A stretch of 64,000 nt of DNA from Rhodococcus sp. 4CII (GTDB lineage Bacteria > Actinomycetota > Actinomycetes > Mycobacteriales > Mycobacteriaceae). The stretch lies in NCBI RefSeq assembly GCF_014256275.1, contig NZ_JACCFE010000002.1, forward strand, positions 1,426,001 through 1,490,000, written 5' to 3'. The notes under the pieces are model-generated. The model worked only from the letters and a program-made list of their open reading frames with translations. It was not told where the DNA came from and ran no database searches. The position numbers were made by a program, and so were the translations under genes. Below are positions 50,816 through 59,182 of this stretch, one piece after another (position 1 is the stretch's first letter; the number at the start of each line of letters is the position of its first letter).

Positions 50816-52288
50816 TCAGGCGGCCATCTCCGAGGTGGGCGCCGCCACGTCGGCGGTGCGGTCGATCCTGTTGCGGGTGAGCAGGAGTCCCATCACCGCG
50901 GCCAGCAGTCCGGCGACAGCGAGCGTGAAGAACGCGTAGACGAATCCCTTCTCCGAGTACTGCGCGGCGCGGCCCACCAGCACGACACCGGGGATCGCGA
51001 CGATCGCGATCATCACCTGGCTGCCGATCGCGCTCCCCAGCGAGCCAGACAGGTTGAGCATTCCGCCCGCGATACCCTGCGTGTGCGCCGGCACGGTGCG
51101 CATGATGAGGTTCGGCAACGTCGCCGACGCGGAACCGAGGCCGAGGCCGATCACCAACTGTCCGAACATCATCTGCGCCGTCGAGTCGTGCAGCGTGGCG
51201 AGCAGGACCGAGCCGAGCGCGAGGGAGGCGCCGCCGAACACCAGCACCGGTGCCGCACCGATGCGGCGCGTGAAGTACCCGCCGACGGGGCCCGCGATCA
51301 TCGACACGACGCCCGTGGGAACGGTGTAGATCGCGACGGCCAGGGCGGTGACGCCGAATCCGTAGCCGAGACCGAGGCCGGGATCGGTCATCACGAACAT
51401 CGGGATCAGCATCGAATGGCTCACCAGGACGAACTGGACGAAACCACTGGCGGCCAGCGTTTTCGCGACGGGTCCGTGCTTGAGCATCTGCAGGTCGATG
51501 AGCGGTTCCTTGGGCGTACGTTCGTAAAGCAGCCAGCCAGCGAGAACGGCAAGACCGCCTCCCACGCACAGCAGCGTCTGCGGGGCGGTGTATCCCCATG
51601 CGGTGGCCTTGCCGATGCCGAACAGCAGCACGAAGGCGCCGAGTCCGAGGATGACCGCGCCGAGCACGTCGAGCTTCGACCGAGTCCGCAACGTGGTCTC
51701 GGGAACGAAGAGCGCGACCGCGATTCCGGCAATCGCCACGTGGAGGAGTTGCGCCCAGAACACTCCGGTGTAGCCGAAGTGGTCGATGAGGTAGCCGCCG
51801 ATGATCGGGCCGAGGATGGTACTGGCGCCCATGCCGGTGGCGACGAAGCCGACCGCCACGGGAATGATCGACGGGGGCAGGATGTCTCGGATCAACCCGT
51901 AGGCGAGCACGAGGATGGCCATGCCCGCACCCTGGAGCCCGCGGCCGACGAGAAAGAGTTCGAAGTTGGGGGCCAGCGCACCGAGGAGTGATCCGGCGCC
52001 GAATACGGCGGCGGACACCAGCATCATCCGCTTCTTCCCGTAGATGTCGCCGAGTTTGCCGACCAGCGGAGTCGACGCGGCGAGCATGAGGGTGACGATG
52101 GTGATCACCCAGCCGACGTTCGCGGTGCCGAAGTGTTTCGCGATCTCCGGCAGCGCCGGGGTGACGAAGTTGTAGGCGAGCGGGATGACTTCGACCAGAA
52201 GGATGATCAAGGCCAGGAGGGCGAACGACTTCCCGCGCGAGAGGGGTGCGCGCTCCGCCTCGCCTGGGGACAGGGGCATGTTATGCAT
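50816..52288 (-). CDS. MFS transporter, DHA2 (14-TM) type
   Basis: A 490-residue major facilitator with the loop 2-3 motif GKLGDIYGKKRMMLV (about 75-89) and motif C-like GPIIGGYLIDHFG (about 158-170), and about 14 hydrophobic spans, as in EmrB/QacA. In rhodococcal cholate catabolism I recall one MFS protein (CamM) needed for re-uptake of excreted metabolites; in bai operons the MFS protein BaiG imports bile acids. Either is possible here. ATG 52288 has GGAG six bases upstream. Operator site 9 is 73 bases upstream. Confidence 0.82.
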   Translation of the reverse strand: MHNMPLSPGEAERAPLSRGKSFALLALIILLVEVIPLAYNFVTPALPEIAKHFGTANVGWVITIVTLMLAASTPLVGKLGDIYGKKRMMLVSAAVFGAGSLLGALAPNFELFLVGRGLQGAGMAILVLAYGLIRDILPPSIIPVAVGFVATGMGASTILGPIIGGYLIDHFGYTGVFWAQLLHVAIAGIAVALFVPETTLRTRSKLDVLGAVILGLGAFVLLFGIGKATAWGYTAPQTLLCVGGGLAVLAGWLLYERTPKEPLIDLQMLKHGPVAKTLAASGFVQFVLVSHSMLIPMFVMTDPGLGLGYGFGVTALAVAIYTVPTGVVSMIAGPVGGYFTRRIGAAPVLVFGGASLALGSVLLATLHDSTAQMMFGQLVIGLGLGSASATLPNLIMRTVPAHTQGIAGGMLNLSGSLGSAIGSQVMIAIVAIPGVVLVGRAAQYSEKGFVYAFFTLAVAGLLAAVMGLLLTRNRIDRTADVAAPTSEMAA

Positions 52289-52360
52289 ATGTGACTCCGG
52301 GGGATTCGTGAGGATCAGCACGCCCAACCTGGCATGCCGCCCAGTGACGTCGACCACAGT

Positions 52361-52375
52361 TCCCACTCACCGAGA
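52361..52375 (-). promoter_or_regulatory. 15-bp operator motif, site 9
   Basis: On the minus strand TCTCGGTGAGTGGGA, the copy closest to the consensus, between the divergent MFS (52288) and SDR (52523) starts. Confidence 0.7.
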
Positions 52376-52464
52376 CCTGCCCGCTGCCGGTGTCGTCGAC
52401 ACCGAATCCGCAGAAGAAATAGAAAACATTCCTGCACAAGATCGCACATATGTAGTGACTGATC

Positions 52465-52485
52465 AGTTGTTCATGCGATACAACT
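52465..52485. promoter_or_regulatory. Inverted repeat AGTTGT-N9-ACAACT
   Basis: Two perfect 6-bp arms 38 bases upstream of the SDR start at 52523; the right arm runs into TAGAAT (52485-52490), a plausible -10 box. A bound protein would block this promoter. It is distinct from the 15-bp motif. Confidence 0.45.
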
Positions 52486-52522
52486 AGAATGAAATCTAAT
52501 TTCCTTCCCATCAGGAGTAGCC

Positions 52523-53461
52523 ATGACGGAATCACTCAGCCTCACCGGACGCACCGCCGTCGTCACCGGCGCCGGCGCAGGCCTCGGCCGGGCCGAAGCC
52601 CTCGCACTCGCCGCCGCCGGAGCCGCAGTCGTCGTCAACGACACGGGCGACGGCGCACACGAGGTGGCCGCGGAGATCACCGCGACCGGCGGCCGCGCCG
52701 CCGCCGTCACCGGCGACGTCTCCGACTGGGCGCTGGGCGAACGCCTCGTCCATGCGGCCGTCAGCACCTTCGGGTCGATGGACATCCTCGTCAACAACGC
52801 CGGAATCCTCCGCGACAAGATGATTTTCAACCTCTCCGAATCCGACTGGGACGACGTCATCCGTGTTCACCTCAAGGGGCACGCCGCCACGTCCCGCGCG
52901 GCGGCCGTGCACTGGCGCGAGGCGAGCAAGGCCGCCGGAGGCCCGGTGTACGGGCGGGTCGTCAACACGTCGTCCGAGGCGTTCCTGTTCGGGTCGGCGG
53001 GCCAGCCCAACTACTCGGCCGCGAAGGCCGGGATCACCGCACTCACCCTGTCGACGGCGCAGGGACTGTCCCGCTACGGAATTCGGGCCAACGCGATCTG
53101 CCCGCGGGCAAGGACGGCGATGACCGCCGACGCGTTCGGCGAGAACACGGCCGACGCGGGACTCGACCCGTTGTCGCCGGAACGGGTGGCCACCCTCGTC
53201 CACTACCTGTCCTCCCCCGCCGCCGACGAGATCAACGGTCAGGTGTTCGTCGTGTACGGCAGGATGGTCGCGCTGATGGCGGCGCCGAAGGTCGAGAACC
53301 GCTTCGACGCAGCGGGTTCCGCGTTCTCGCCGGAGGAGCTCGACGGCCTCCTCACGCCGTACTTCGCGGGCCGCGGACCGTACGAGAACTACGCGGCGTT
53401 CAGCGTCGCCGAATTGGAGAAGGCCGCGCTGGCGACCGGCGACACGGCCGCTGTGCGATGA
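52523..53461 (+). CDS. 3-hydroxyacyl-CoA dehydrogenase, ChsB1/Hsd4A-like SDR
   Basis: A 312-residue SDR of the 17-beta-HSD4 type: TGAGAGLGRAEALALA (about 15-30), VNNAGILRDKMIFNLSE (about 91-107), YSAAK (about 161) and CPRARTAMTADAFG. These segments match ChsB1 (Rv3502c) as I remember it. It should oxidise the 3-hydroxyacyl-CoA of the side chain before the FadA5-like thiolase. ATG 52523 follows the ribosome site AGGAG. First of three SDR genes in one unit; ATGA overlap with the next. Confidence 0.82.
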   Translation: MTESLSLTGRTAVVTGAGAGLGRAEALALAAAGAAVVVNDTGDGAHEVAAEITATGGRAAAVTGDVSDWALGERLVHAAVSTFGSMDILVNNAGILRDKMIFNLSESDWDDVIRVHLKGHAATSRAAAVHWREASKAAGGPVYGRVVNTSSEAFLFGSAGQPNYSAAKAGITALTLSTAQGLSRYGIRANAICPRARTAMTADAFGENTADAGLDPLSPERVATLVHYLSSPAADEINGQVFVVYGRMVALMAAPKVENRFDAAGSAFSPEELDGLLTPYFAGRGPYENYAAFSVAELEKAALATGDTAAVR

Positions 53462-54201
53462 GGCTGCACGGTAAGACGGCGATCGTGACCGGCGGCGCCG
53501 GCGGGATCGGTCGGGCAATCACGACCGTGTTCGTCCGCGAGGGCGCGAACGTCCTCTTCGTCGACATCGACGACGAACGCGGCCGGGCACTCGAGCAGGA
53601 ACAGGGAGCGAACGCCCGCTTCGTGCACGCCGACATCTCCCTCCGTGAGTCCGCCGAGCAGATCCGGGACGCGGCGGTCGCAGCGTTCGGGTCCGTGGAC
53701 GTGCTCGTCAACAACGCCCACGCGTCGCGTCAGGCGCTGCTGATCGACCACACCCAGGAGATGTTCGACCTCTCGTTCCAGACCGGGTTCTATCCCGTGG
53801 TGCACCTGATGCAGGCCTGTTATTCGCAGCTGAAGGCGGCGAAGGGCTCGGTGATCAACTTCGCGTCCGGGTCCGGGCTCGACGGCATGCCCACGCAGAC
53901 GTCGTATGCCGCGGCGAAGGAAGCGATTCGCGGCGTGAGCCGGGTGGCGGCCAACGAGTGGGCGGCCGATCAGATCCGGGTCAACGTGATCTGCCCGTTC
54001 GCCGCGACCGAGGGCGTCGTCGCCTGGCAGGAACGGTTCCCCGACCGCGCCGCCGCCTCCGTCGCGAAGGTTCCGCTGCAACGCATCGGCGATCCCGAGA
54101 CGGACATCGCGCCCGTCGCGGTGTTCCTCGCCTCCGACGATTCCCGCTACATGACCGGACAGACACTGATGGCGGACGGCGGCAGCATCAAGCTTCGCTA
54201 G
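53458..54201 (+). CDS. Short-chain dehydrogenase/reductase
   Basis: A 247-residue classical SDR: TGGAGGIG (about 11-18), VNNAHASRQ in place of NNAG, YAAAK (about 151), and ADGGSIKLR at the end. ATG 53458 overlaps the upstream stop (ATGA). A hydroxysteroid dehydrogenase (3-, 7- or 12-position) or a second hydroxyacyl-CoA dehydrogenase is likely from context; specificity cannot be read from sequence. Confidence 0.78.
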   Translation: MRLHGKTAIVTGGAGGIGRAITTVFVREGANVLFVDIDDERGRALEQEQGANARFVHADISLRESAEQIRDAAVAAFGSVDVLVNNAHASRQALLIDHTQEMFDLSFQTGFYPVVHLMQACYSQLKAAKGSVINFASGSGLDGMPTQTSYAAAKEAIRGVSRVAANEWAADQIRVNVICPFAATEGVVAWQERFPDRAAASVAKVPLQRIGDPETDIAPVAVFLASDDSRYMTGQTLMADGGSIKLR

Positions 54202-54224
54202 TTCGCCGGACAAGGAGAACGACG

Positions 54225-55058
54225 ATGGAAGACTTCGAGGGCCGAGTCGCCCTGATCACCGGCGGCGCCCGCGGCCAGGGCCGCAGCCACGCGGTCGGGC
54301 TGGCCGAACGCGGCGCCGACATTGTCCTGTGCGACCGCTGCGAGGACAGCGCGGCGGTGAACTATCCCCTGGCGGCCGCGGCCGACCTCGACGAGACCGC
54401 CGAACTGGTGCGCGCCGTCGGCCGCCGATGCCTCACCGCCAAGGCGGACACCGCCGACCGTGCCGCGATGGACGCACTGGTCGCGGAGGCCGAATCCGAG
54501 TTCGGGGGGATCGACATCGCGGTCGCGAACGCCGGCGTCTCGGTGGCCGCTCCGGTGCAGTCACTCACGCAGGAGCAGTGGTCGGAGGCGATCGGTTCCA
54601 ACCTCACCGGCGTCTTCAACACGGTCGGAGCGGTGGCGCCCGGCATGATCCGGCGCGGATACGGGCGGATCGTCACCATCTCGTCGATGCTCGGCCGGGC
54701 CGGCAGCACCAACATGGCGGCGTACGCGGCGTCGAAGTGGGGTGTCATCGGGCTCACCAAGAGCGCGGCCCTCGATCTCGCACCACACGGTATCACCGTG
54801 AATGCGATTGCGCCGGGCAATATCTCGACGCCGATGATCCACAACGACGCCCTCTACCGACTGATGCGCCCCGACCTCGAGGCACCCGGCGCGGACGATG
54901 TGGAACCGGTGTTCCGCAGCCTGCACGCCCAGCCCGTCCCATGGTTGGACGCGGCCGAGATCAGCCGGGTGGTGCTGTTCCTCGCAGCGGAGGGCAGCGC
55001 ACACATCAGCGGCACCGTGCTGCCCGTCGACGCGGGCAATGCGGCCCGCGGCCTGTGA
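54225..55058 (+). CDS. Mycofactocin-type SDR oxidoreductase
   Basis: A 277-residue SDR with the features of the mycofactocin-coupled subfamily (TIGR03971-like): GGARGQGRSHAVGLAERGAD (about 13-32) and an insert YPLAAAADLDETAELV (about 47-62) before the usual second strand; catalytic YAASK (about 170). These enzymes carry a non-exchangeable NAD and pass hydride to mycofactocin rather than free NAD. It would oxidise a steroid alcohol irreversibly. ATG 54225 has AAGGAG eight bases upstream. Mycofactocin genes are not in this window. Confidence 0.8.
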   Translation: MEDFEGRVALITGGARGQGRSHAVGLAERGADIVLCDRCEDSAAVNYPLAAAADLDETAELVRAVGRRCLTAKADTADRAAMDALVAEAESEFGGIDIAVANAGVSVAAPVQSLTQEQWSEAIGSNLTGVFNTVGAVAPGMIRRGYGRIVTISSMLGRAGSTNMAAYAASKWGVIGLTKSAALDLAPHGITVNAIAPGNISTPMIHNDALYRLMRPDLEAPGADDVEPVFRSLHAQPVPWLDAAEISRVVLFLAAEGSAHISGTVLPVDAGNAARGL

Positions 55059-55105
55059 GTACTCATCAACCGCCCGACGTCGACAAGTACTCGCGAGACG
55101 GGTTG

Positions 55106-55119
55106 GTCAATGCTTTGAC
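55106..55119. promoter_or_regulatory. Palindrome upstream of the MarR gene
   Basis: GTCAA-TGCT-TTGAC, 29 bases before the MarR start. Position and form fit an autoregulatory MarR operator. Confidence 0.55.
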
Positions 55120-55148
55120 TACATCGCTTCCGGCGCTAGTCTGAATCC

Positions 55149-55688
55149 ATGCCCGAGGAGACGACCGACCAGAGCAATTTGGATTTTCTGTCCTTCGTGG
55201 ACTTCGCGGTCGGCAAGACCGTCGACGAGTTGCCCGACGTCGACCCTGTCTCGATGCGGCTCGTTCTCGCGTTGCACCGGGTGACCAGCGCCCTCGTCTA
55301 CGACCTCGAGTCCGCGGTCCACCGGCCCAGCGGGTGGAGCTGGCCCGGGTTCCGGGTGCTGTTCGTGCTGTGGCTCGCCGGACCGTGCGAGGCCAAACGG
55401 GTGGCGTCGCTGTCCGGGATGAGCAGGTCGGCGGTGTCTGCCCTGGTGAACACGCTGGAGCGGGACGGTCTGGTGACACGACAGCCGTCCACCGGAGACC
55501 GCCGCGCCGTCGATCTCGACCTGACCGACGCCGGACACGACGCCATCGTCAGTACCTATTCCACGCACAACAAGCGCGAGCAGGCGTGGACCGAGGCGCT
55601 GACACCGTCGGAGCGGCTGGCCCTGATCGGGTTGCTGGAGAAACTGGCGTCGGGAACGGCGGCGCAAGACGCGATCACACGCAGCTGA
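55149..55688 (+). CDS. MarR-family regulator
   Basis: A 179-residue MarR protein with winged HTH: AKRVASLSGMSRSAVSALVN (about 82-101), TLERDGLVTR and the wing STGDRRAVDLDLTDAG (about 114-129). Effector unknown; it lies downstream of the SDR trio and could regulate them or the AraC gene 16 bases downstream. The palindrome at 55106 suggests autoregulation. Confidence 0.82.
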   Translation: MPEETTDQSNLDFLSFVDFAVGKTVDELPDVDPVSMRLVLALHRVTSALVYDLESAVHRPSGWSWPGFRVLFVLWLAGPCEAKRVASLSGMSRSAVSALVNTLERDGLVTRQPSTGDRRAVDLDLTDAGHDAIVSTYSTHNKREQAWTEALTPSERLALIGLLEKLASGTAAQDAITRS

Positions 55689-55704
55689 AGCCGGTGCACA
55701 GGGC

Positions 55705-56667
55705 ATGAGCAGTCTCTTCCACCCCGGCGACCAGAGCCTCGTCTCGTTCGACGAGTTCCGCGAGTCGGTGAGCGACGCGTTCGTACCGCTCGAGATGACG
55801 TCGGACAACCGCGACGAATTCCGTGGCGTCGTTCGCGGCGCAGCGGTCGGCGCGGTCCGGATCACCGAGATCGTCGCGGCCCCTCACGTTATTCGGAGGA
55901 CGCCGCGGACCATCCGCGCTTCCAACCCCGACTACTTCAAACTCGGACTGCAGGTGCGCGGCCGCTGTGTTCTGACGCAGGACGGCCGGGAAGCCGCGCT
56001 CACCCCCGGCGACTTCTCGATCTACGACACCACCCGGCCGTATCAACTGTCCTTCGACGACCGGTTCCAGATGCTCGTCGTGATGTTTCCCCGGAATCTC
56101 CTGCGCGTTCCATCCGACGGCGTCGCCCAGCTCACCGCGTCCCGGGTCTCGGGCACGCACGGGCTCGGCGCCCTCGTCACCCCGCTGCTGCGTGGACTCG
56201 GCGAGCAGATCGCGGACGCGTCCCCCGCAGTCGCCGTCCACCTCGGTGATGCCGTCCTCGACCTGGTCGGCGCCGCATTCGCGGAGCAACTTCACCTCGT
56301 CGACGGGCGGGCCCCGACGTCGCGCCGGGACGACCTGTGGGTCCGGGTCACCGCGTTCATCGACGATCGGCTCGCCGACCGGGAATTGGATCTGCATTCG
56401 ATCGCGGCCGCGCATCACATCTCGGTTCGGCACCTGCAGAAGCTGTTCGAGGCCGAGGGTGACACGGTGAGTGCGTGGATCCGGCGGCGCAGGCTCGAAC
56501 GGTGCCGACGCGACCTGGCCGACGACCGCTACCGCGATCTGCCGGTCTCGGCCATCGGTGCGCGCTGGGGATTCGTCGACGCCGCCCACTTCTCCCGGCT
56601 CTTCAAGAACACCCACGGATCGGCGCCCGGCACCTACCGCGCCGAAGCCGCACTCCTCACGGGGTAG
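55705..56667 (+). CDS. AraC-family regulator
   Basis: A 320-residue AraC/XylS activator. The N-terminal part is the AraC_binding_2 type (ALTPGDFSIYDTTRPYQLSF near 95-114); the C-terminal part has two HTH motifs (LHSIAAAHHISVRHLQKLFE and ISAIGARWGF-like segment VSAIGARWGFVDAAHFSRLF). Such proteins often activate aromatic or steroid catabolic genes. It follows the MarR gene by 16 bases on the same strand and overlaps the convergent phosphoesterase by 11. Confidence 0.82.
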   Translation: MSSLFHPGDQSLVSFDEFRESVSDAFVPLEMTSDNRDEFRGVVRGAAVGAVRITEIVAAPHVIRRTPRTIRASNPDYFKLGLQVRGRCVLTQDGREAALTPGDFSIYDTTRPYQLSFDDRFQMLVVMFPRNLLRVPSDGVAQLTASRVSGTHGLGALVTPLLRGLGEQIADASPAVAVHLGDAVLDLVGAAFAEQLHLVDGRAPTSRRDDLWVRVTAFIDDRLADRELDLHSIAAAHHISVRHLQKLFEAEGDTVSAWIRRRRLERCRRDLADDRYRDLPVSAIGARWGFVDAAHFSRLFKNTHGSAPGTYRAEAALLTG

Positions 56668-57259
56668 GCGAGTCGGATTCGATGATCTCGGCAACCTCGT
56701 CGATGTGGACCGGTCTGCGCCAACTGTCCCAGCCGACATGGATCTGCCGCGGGTGAACGGACGGGTCGAGCACGCCGGACTGGTGAGTGTGCCCGTGCAG
56801 CAACCAGTCTCCCTCGTCCTGCAGGCGGTATTGCACACCCCGGTCCTCCGCGGTGTGGTCGCCGGTGTACGGGAAATGGGAGAGCAGCACCGTGCGGCCC
56901 GCGATCTTCCGTCGGGCGAACAGCTGCACCGACGCGAACGTGTCGAGAAAGACGCGCTGCCTCACATGGCTGTTGCGGTTCGCCATCGGATGGCACGAGT
57001 CGTGGTTGCCCGGGACCAGGTGCAGTTCGACGTTCCGCGCCCGCGCCAACTCGCCCAGCGCACGGAGCGCCCAGTCCTCGGCCGCCCGGCCTCCGACGGT
57101 GACGTCGCCCAGGACCCAGAGTTCGTCGCCACTCACCACGGCGGCCCCGATGCTGTCGAGGATGGACTCGTCGTGCGCGTCGATCTCCTTGTCGAAGCCT
57201 CGGATCTCCACCAGCCGCGCGTGCCGAAGGTGCAGGTCGGACGTGAACCAGACGCTCAT
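56657..57259 (-). CDS. Metallophosphoesterase
   Basis: A 200-residue calcineurin-like phosphoesterase: TSDLHLRHAR (6-15), VLGDVTVGG (GD motif), PGNHDSCHP (GNHD motif), LLSHFP and GHTHQSG (GHTH motif). All metal ligands appear present. This small group resembles YfcE-like or bacteriophage-type phosphoesterases; substrate unknown. Start ATG 57259. No operon partner. Confidence 0.82.
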   Translation of the reverse strand: MSVWFTSDLHLRHARLVEIRGFDKEIDAHDESILDSIGAAVVSGDELWVLGDVTVGGRAAEDWALRALGELARARNVELHLVPGNHDSCHPMANRNSHVRQRVFLDTFASVQLFARRKIAGRTVLLSHFPYTGDHTAEDRGVQYRLQDEGDWLLHGHTHQSGVLDPSVHPRQIHVGWDSWRRPVHIDEVAEIIESDSPTP

Positions 57260-57477
57260 GATCCTCCTCTCCGAAAGGGTCGTGGCCGACCGTCGCCCGG
57301 TACACGGTATCGGGCCCTGCCGACAGGATCACCGACCCGGACCATTCAACCGCCACCGTGCGGCGCGCCCAAACACCCGCTCGCTGCGTCCCAGCGGATA
57401 CCGGTCCGGGGTGCGATACTCCCCGTGGCTCCTGCCTCGTATCAACCGGTAACCGAGAAGTCCGGAAGGATGCACCG

Positions 57478-57897
57478 ATGAAGGTCACGATTGCACGAAC
57501 CGTAGGAATGTCCACCGCTGTCGCCGGCGCGGCACTGCTCGCCGCACCCACCGCATCTGCGGCACCCGAGGACCTCTCCGTGGACATCGCCGTCGATGGC
57601 AACGCGATAGTCATGGACGTCGCGTACGACGTTCCCGGCGCCGTGCTGTGTGTGCTGAACGTCGTCCCCGCCGAGGGAACCGTCCCCGCCGCCGTCGTGG
57701 GACCCACTGTGGTGATGGGTGAGGACGACGGCGAACTGCGGGCTACTGTCGATCCCGGCAAGTACCTGGTGCAATGGTCCTGCTCGAGCATTCCGTCGTT
57801 CGAGCAGTGGGGCATCGAGGACCCCATCACCGTCACCGTCACCGACACGTCCGGACCGGGCGGCGGGGGCTCGTCCGGCAGCCCGTTCGGCAGCTGA
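57478..57897 (+). CDS. Small secreted protein, unknown function
   Basis: A 139-residue protein with a Sec signal peptide (MKVTIARTVGMSTAVAG..., cleavage near ASA|AP at residue 29), a beta-rich mature part with two cysteines (AVLCVLN, WSCSSIP) likely in a disulfide, and a Gly/Ser-rich C-terminal tail. No family recognised. ATG 57478 has GGAAGGA upstream. The palindrome CTACCG-CA-CGGTAG at 57898-57911 right after the stop may end the transcript. Confidence 0.65.
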   Translation: MKVTIARTVGMSTAVAGAALLAAPTASAAPEDLSVDIAVDGNAIVMDVAYDVPGAVLCVLNVVPAEGTVPAAVVGPTVVMGEDDGELRATVDPGKYLVQWSCSSIPSFEQWGIEDPITVTVTDTSGPGGGGSSGSPFGS

Positions 57898-57995
57898 CTA
57901 CCGCACGGTAGGAAATTCGGGGCGAATGCGTAACGAAACCGACGTGAGCGGGGATTGACAGTACGGAATCCCGCAACGGACAGGAACCCTCCGCC

Positions 57996-58367
57996 ATGGC
58001 TACCGTCACGCACATCGATATCGCTCGCGCCCGCCGCTCCCGTCGGGTTCTCTTCATCGGCAACCCCACACGGTACAAAGAAGTGTCGCACTGGGCGATG
58101 GTCAAGCAGTGGATGGTGGTCCACGGACTCGAGCCGGTCCGGAAGATGGACGGCCCCGCGCTGTGCGCGATCGTCACCGAAGACGTCCTCGACGGCGTCG
58201 GCTCACCCCAGGACGCACAGGCGATCCAGAATGCTCGTGAACAGGGCATTCCGTGTATCAGCGTCCACGACAGCACCCAGATCTGGCAGGCCACCGCCCG
58301 GGTGCGTGCGAGCATCGCGCGATCCGCGGGCGGCGCACACTCGAGCCCGCACCACCAGGGAGCCTGA
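57996..58367 (+). CDS. Small BRCT-like protein, unknown function
   Basis: A 123-residue protein. RVLFIGNPTRYKEVSHWAMV followed by a conserved Trp and a strand CAIVTEDVLDG, then NAREQGIPCISVHD, has the secondary-structure order of a single BRCT domain, but the sequence match is weak. If so it could bind DNA ends or a phosphoprotein. ATG 57996. It may be co-transcribed with the methyltransferase 18 bases downstream. Confidence 0.5.
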   Translation: MATVTHIDIARARRSRRVLFIGNPTRYKEVSHWAMVKQWMVVHGLEPVRKMDGPALCAIVTEDVLDGVGSPQDAQAIQNAREQGIPCISVHDSTQIWQATARVRASIARSAGGAHSSPHHQGA

Positions 58368-58385
58368 GAGAACCGGGCCACCGGC

Positions 58386-59162
58386 ATGGTCGATTGGGAC
58401 GGCGAAGGGTACGCGGACGTCGGCGCACTCCAGCGGGCCGTCGCGGAGAACACCATCGCCGAGCTCACCCTCACGGGCACTGAAACCGTGCTCGACGTGG
58501 GGTGCGGCGACGGATTCGTCACCCTCCGGATCGCCGAACGACTTCCCCGAGGTTCGGTGATCGGAGTGGACGCGTCGCCGCGGATGATCGAGAAGGCTCG
58601 ATCCAGGGCGGTGCCGGACGGTGCCCGCGCAGAGTTTCGGGTGGCCGACGCACTCGACCTCCCCTTCCACGACGAGTTCGACATCGCGGTGTCGTTCAAT
58701 GCACTGCACTGGGTCCCCGACCTGCGGAACGCGCTGGCCGGGATCGCCCGCAGCGTCGTGGACGGCGGACGCGTGATCGTCCAGATGGTCTGCGCGAGCC
58801 CGCGGACCAGCGTCGAAGACGTCGAGATGGCCGTTTCCGCGCGCCCGCGCTGGGCGGAATTCTTCACCGGCTTCACGGCACCGTACATCCACATCGAGCC
58901 GGAGAAATTCCGCGACCTCGCCCGTGAAGCGGGACTCGACACCACCGACCTCGTCGTCCGCGACGTCGAATGGGACTTCGGTTCCCGGGAAGAATTCACT
59001 CGGTGGTGCACCGTCGGATCCACCGACTGGACCACGCACCTCGACGACGCAGACGTCCCCGCATTCATGGACGACGTCGTGCGCGAGTACGAGCAGATCT
59101 CCGGACGCCCCGGACTGTTCCTCTTCACCCAGATGCGGGCGGAACTCGTCCGGACGCCCTGA
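58386..59162 (+). CDS. SAM-dependent methyltransferase (trans-aconitate methyltransferase-like)
   Basis: A 258-residue class I methyltransferase: VLDVGCGDGFVTLRIAERLP (about 35-54) is motif I, GVDASPRMI motif II, and SFNALHWVPD a motif seen in Tam-like enzymes. Substrate unknown; the family methylates small acids. Start ATG 58386. Convergent with the glycosyltransferase gene. Confidence 0.78.
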   Translation: MVDWDGEGYADVGALQRAVAENTIAELTLTGTETVLDVGCGDGFVTLRIAERLPRGSVIGVDASPRMIEKARSRAVPDGARAEFRVADALDLPFHDEFDIAVSFNALHWVPDLRNALAGIARSVVDGGRVIVQMVCASPRTSVEDVEMAVSARPRWAEFFTGFTAPYIHIEPEKFRDLAREAGLDTTDLVVRDVEWDFGSREEFTRWCTVGSTDWTTHLDDADVPAFMDDVVREYEQISGRPGLFLFTQMRAELVRTP

Positions 59163-59182
59163 CAGCAGCGCGGCGGCGGATC

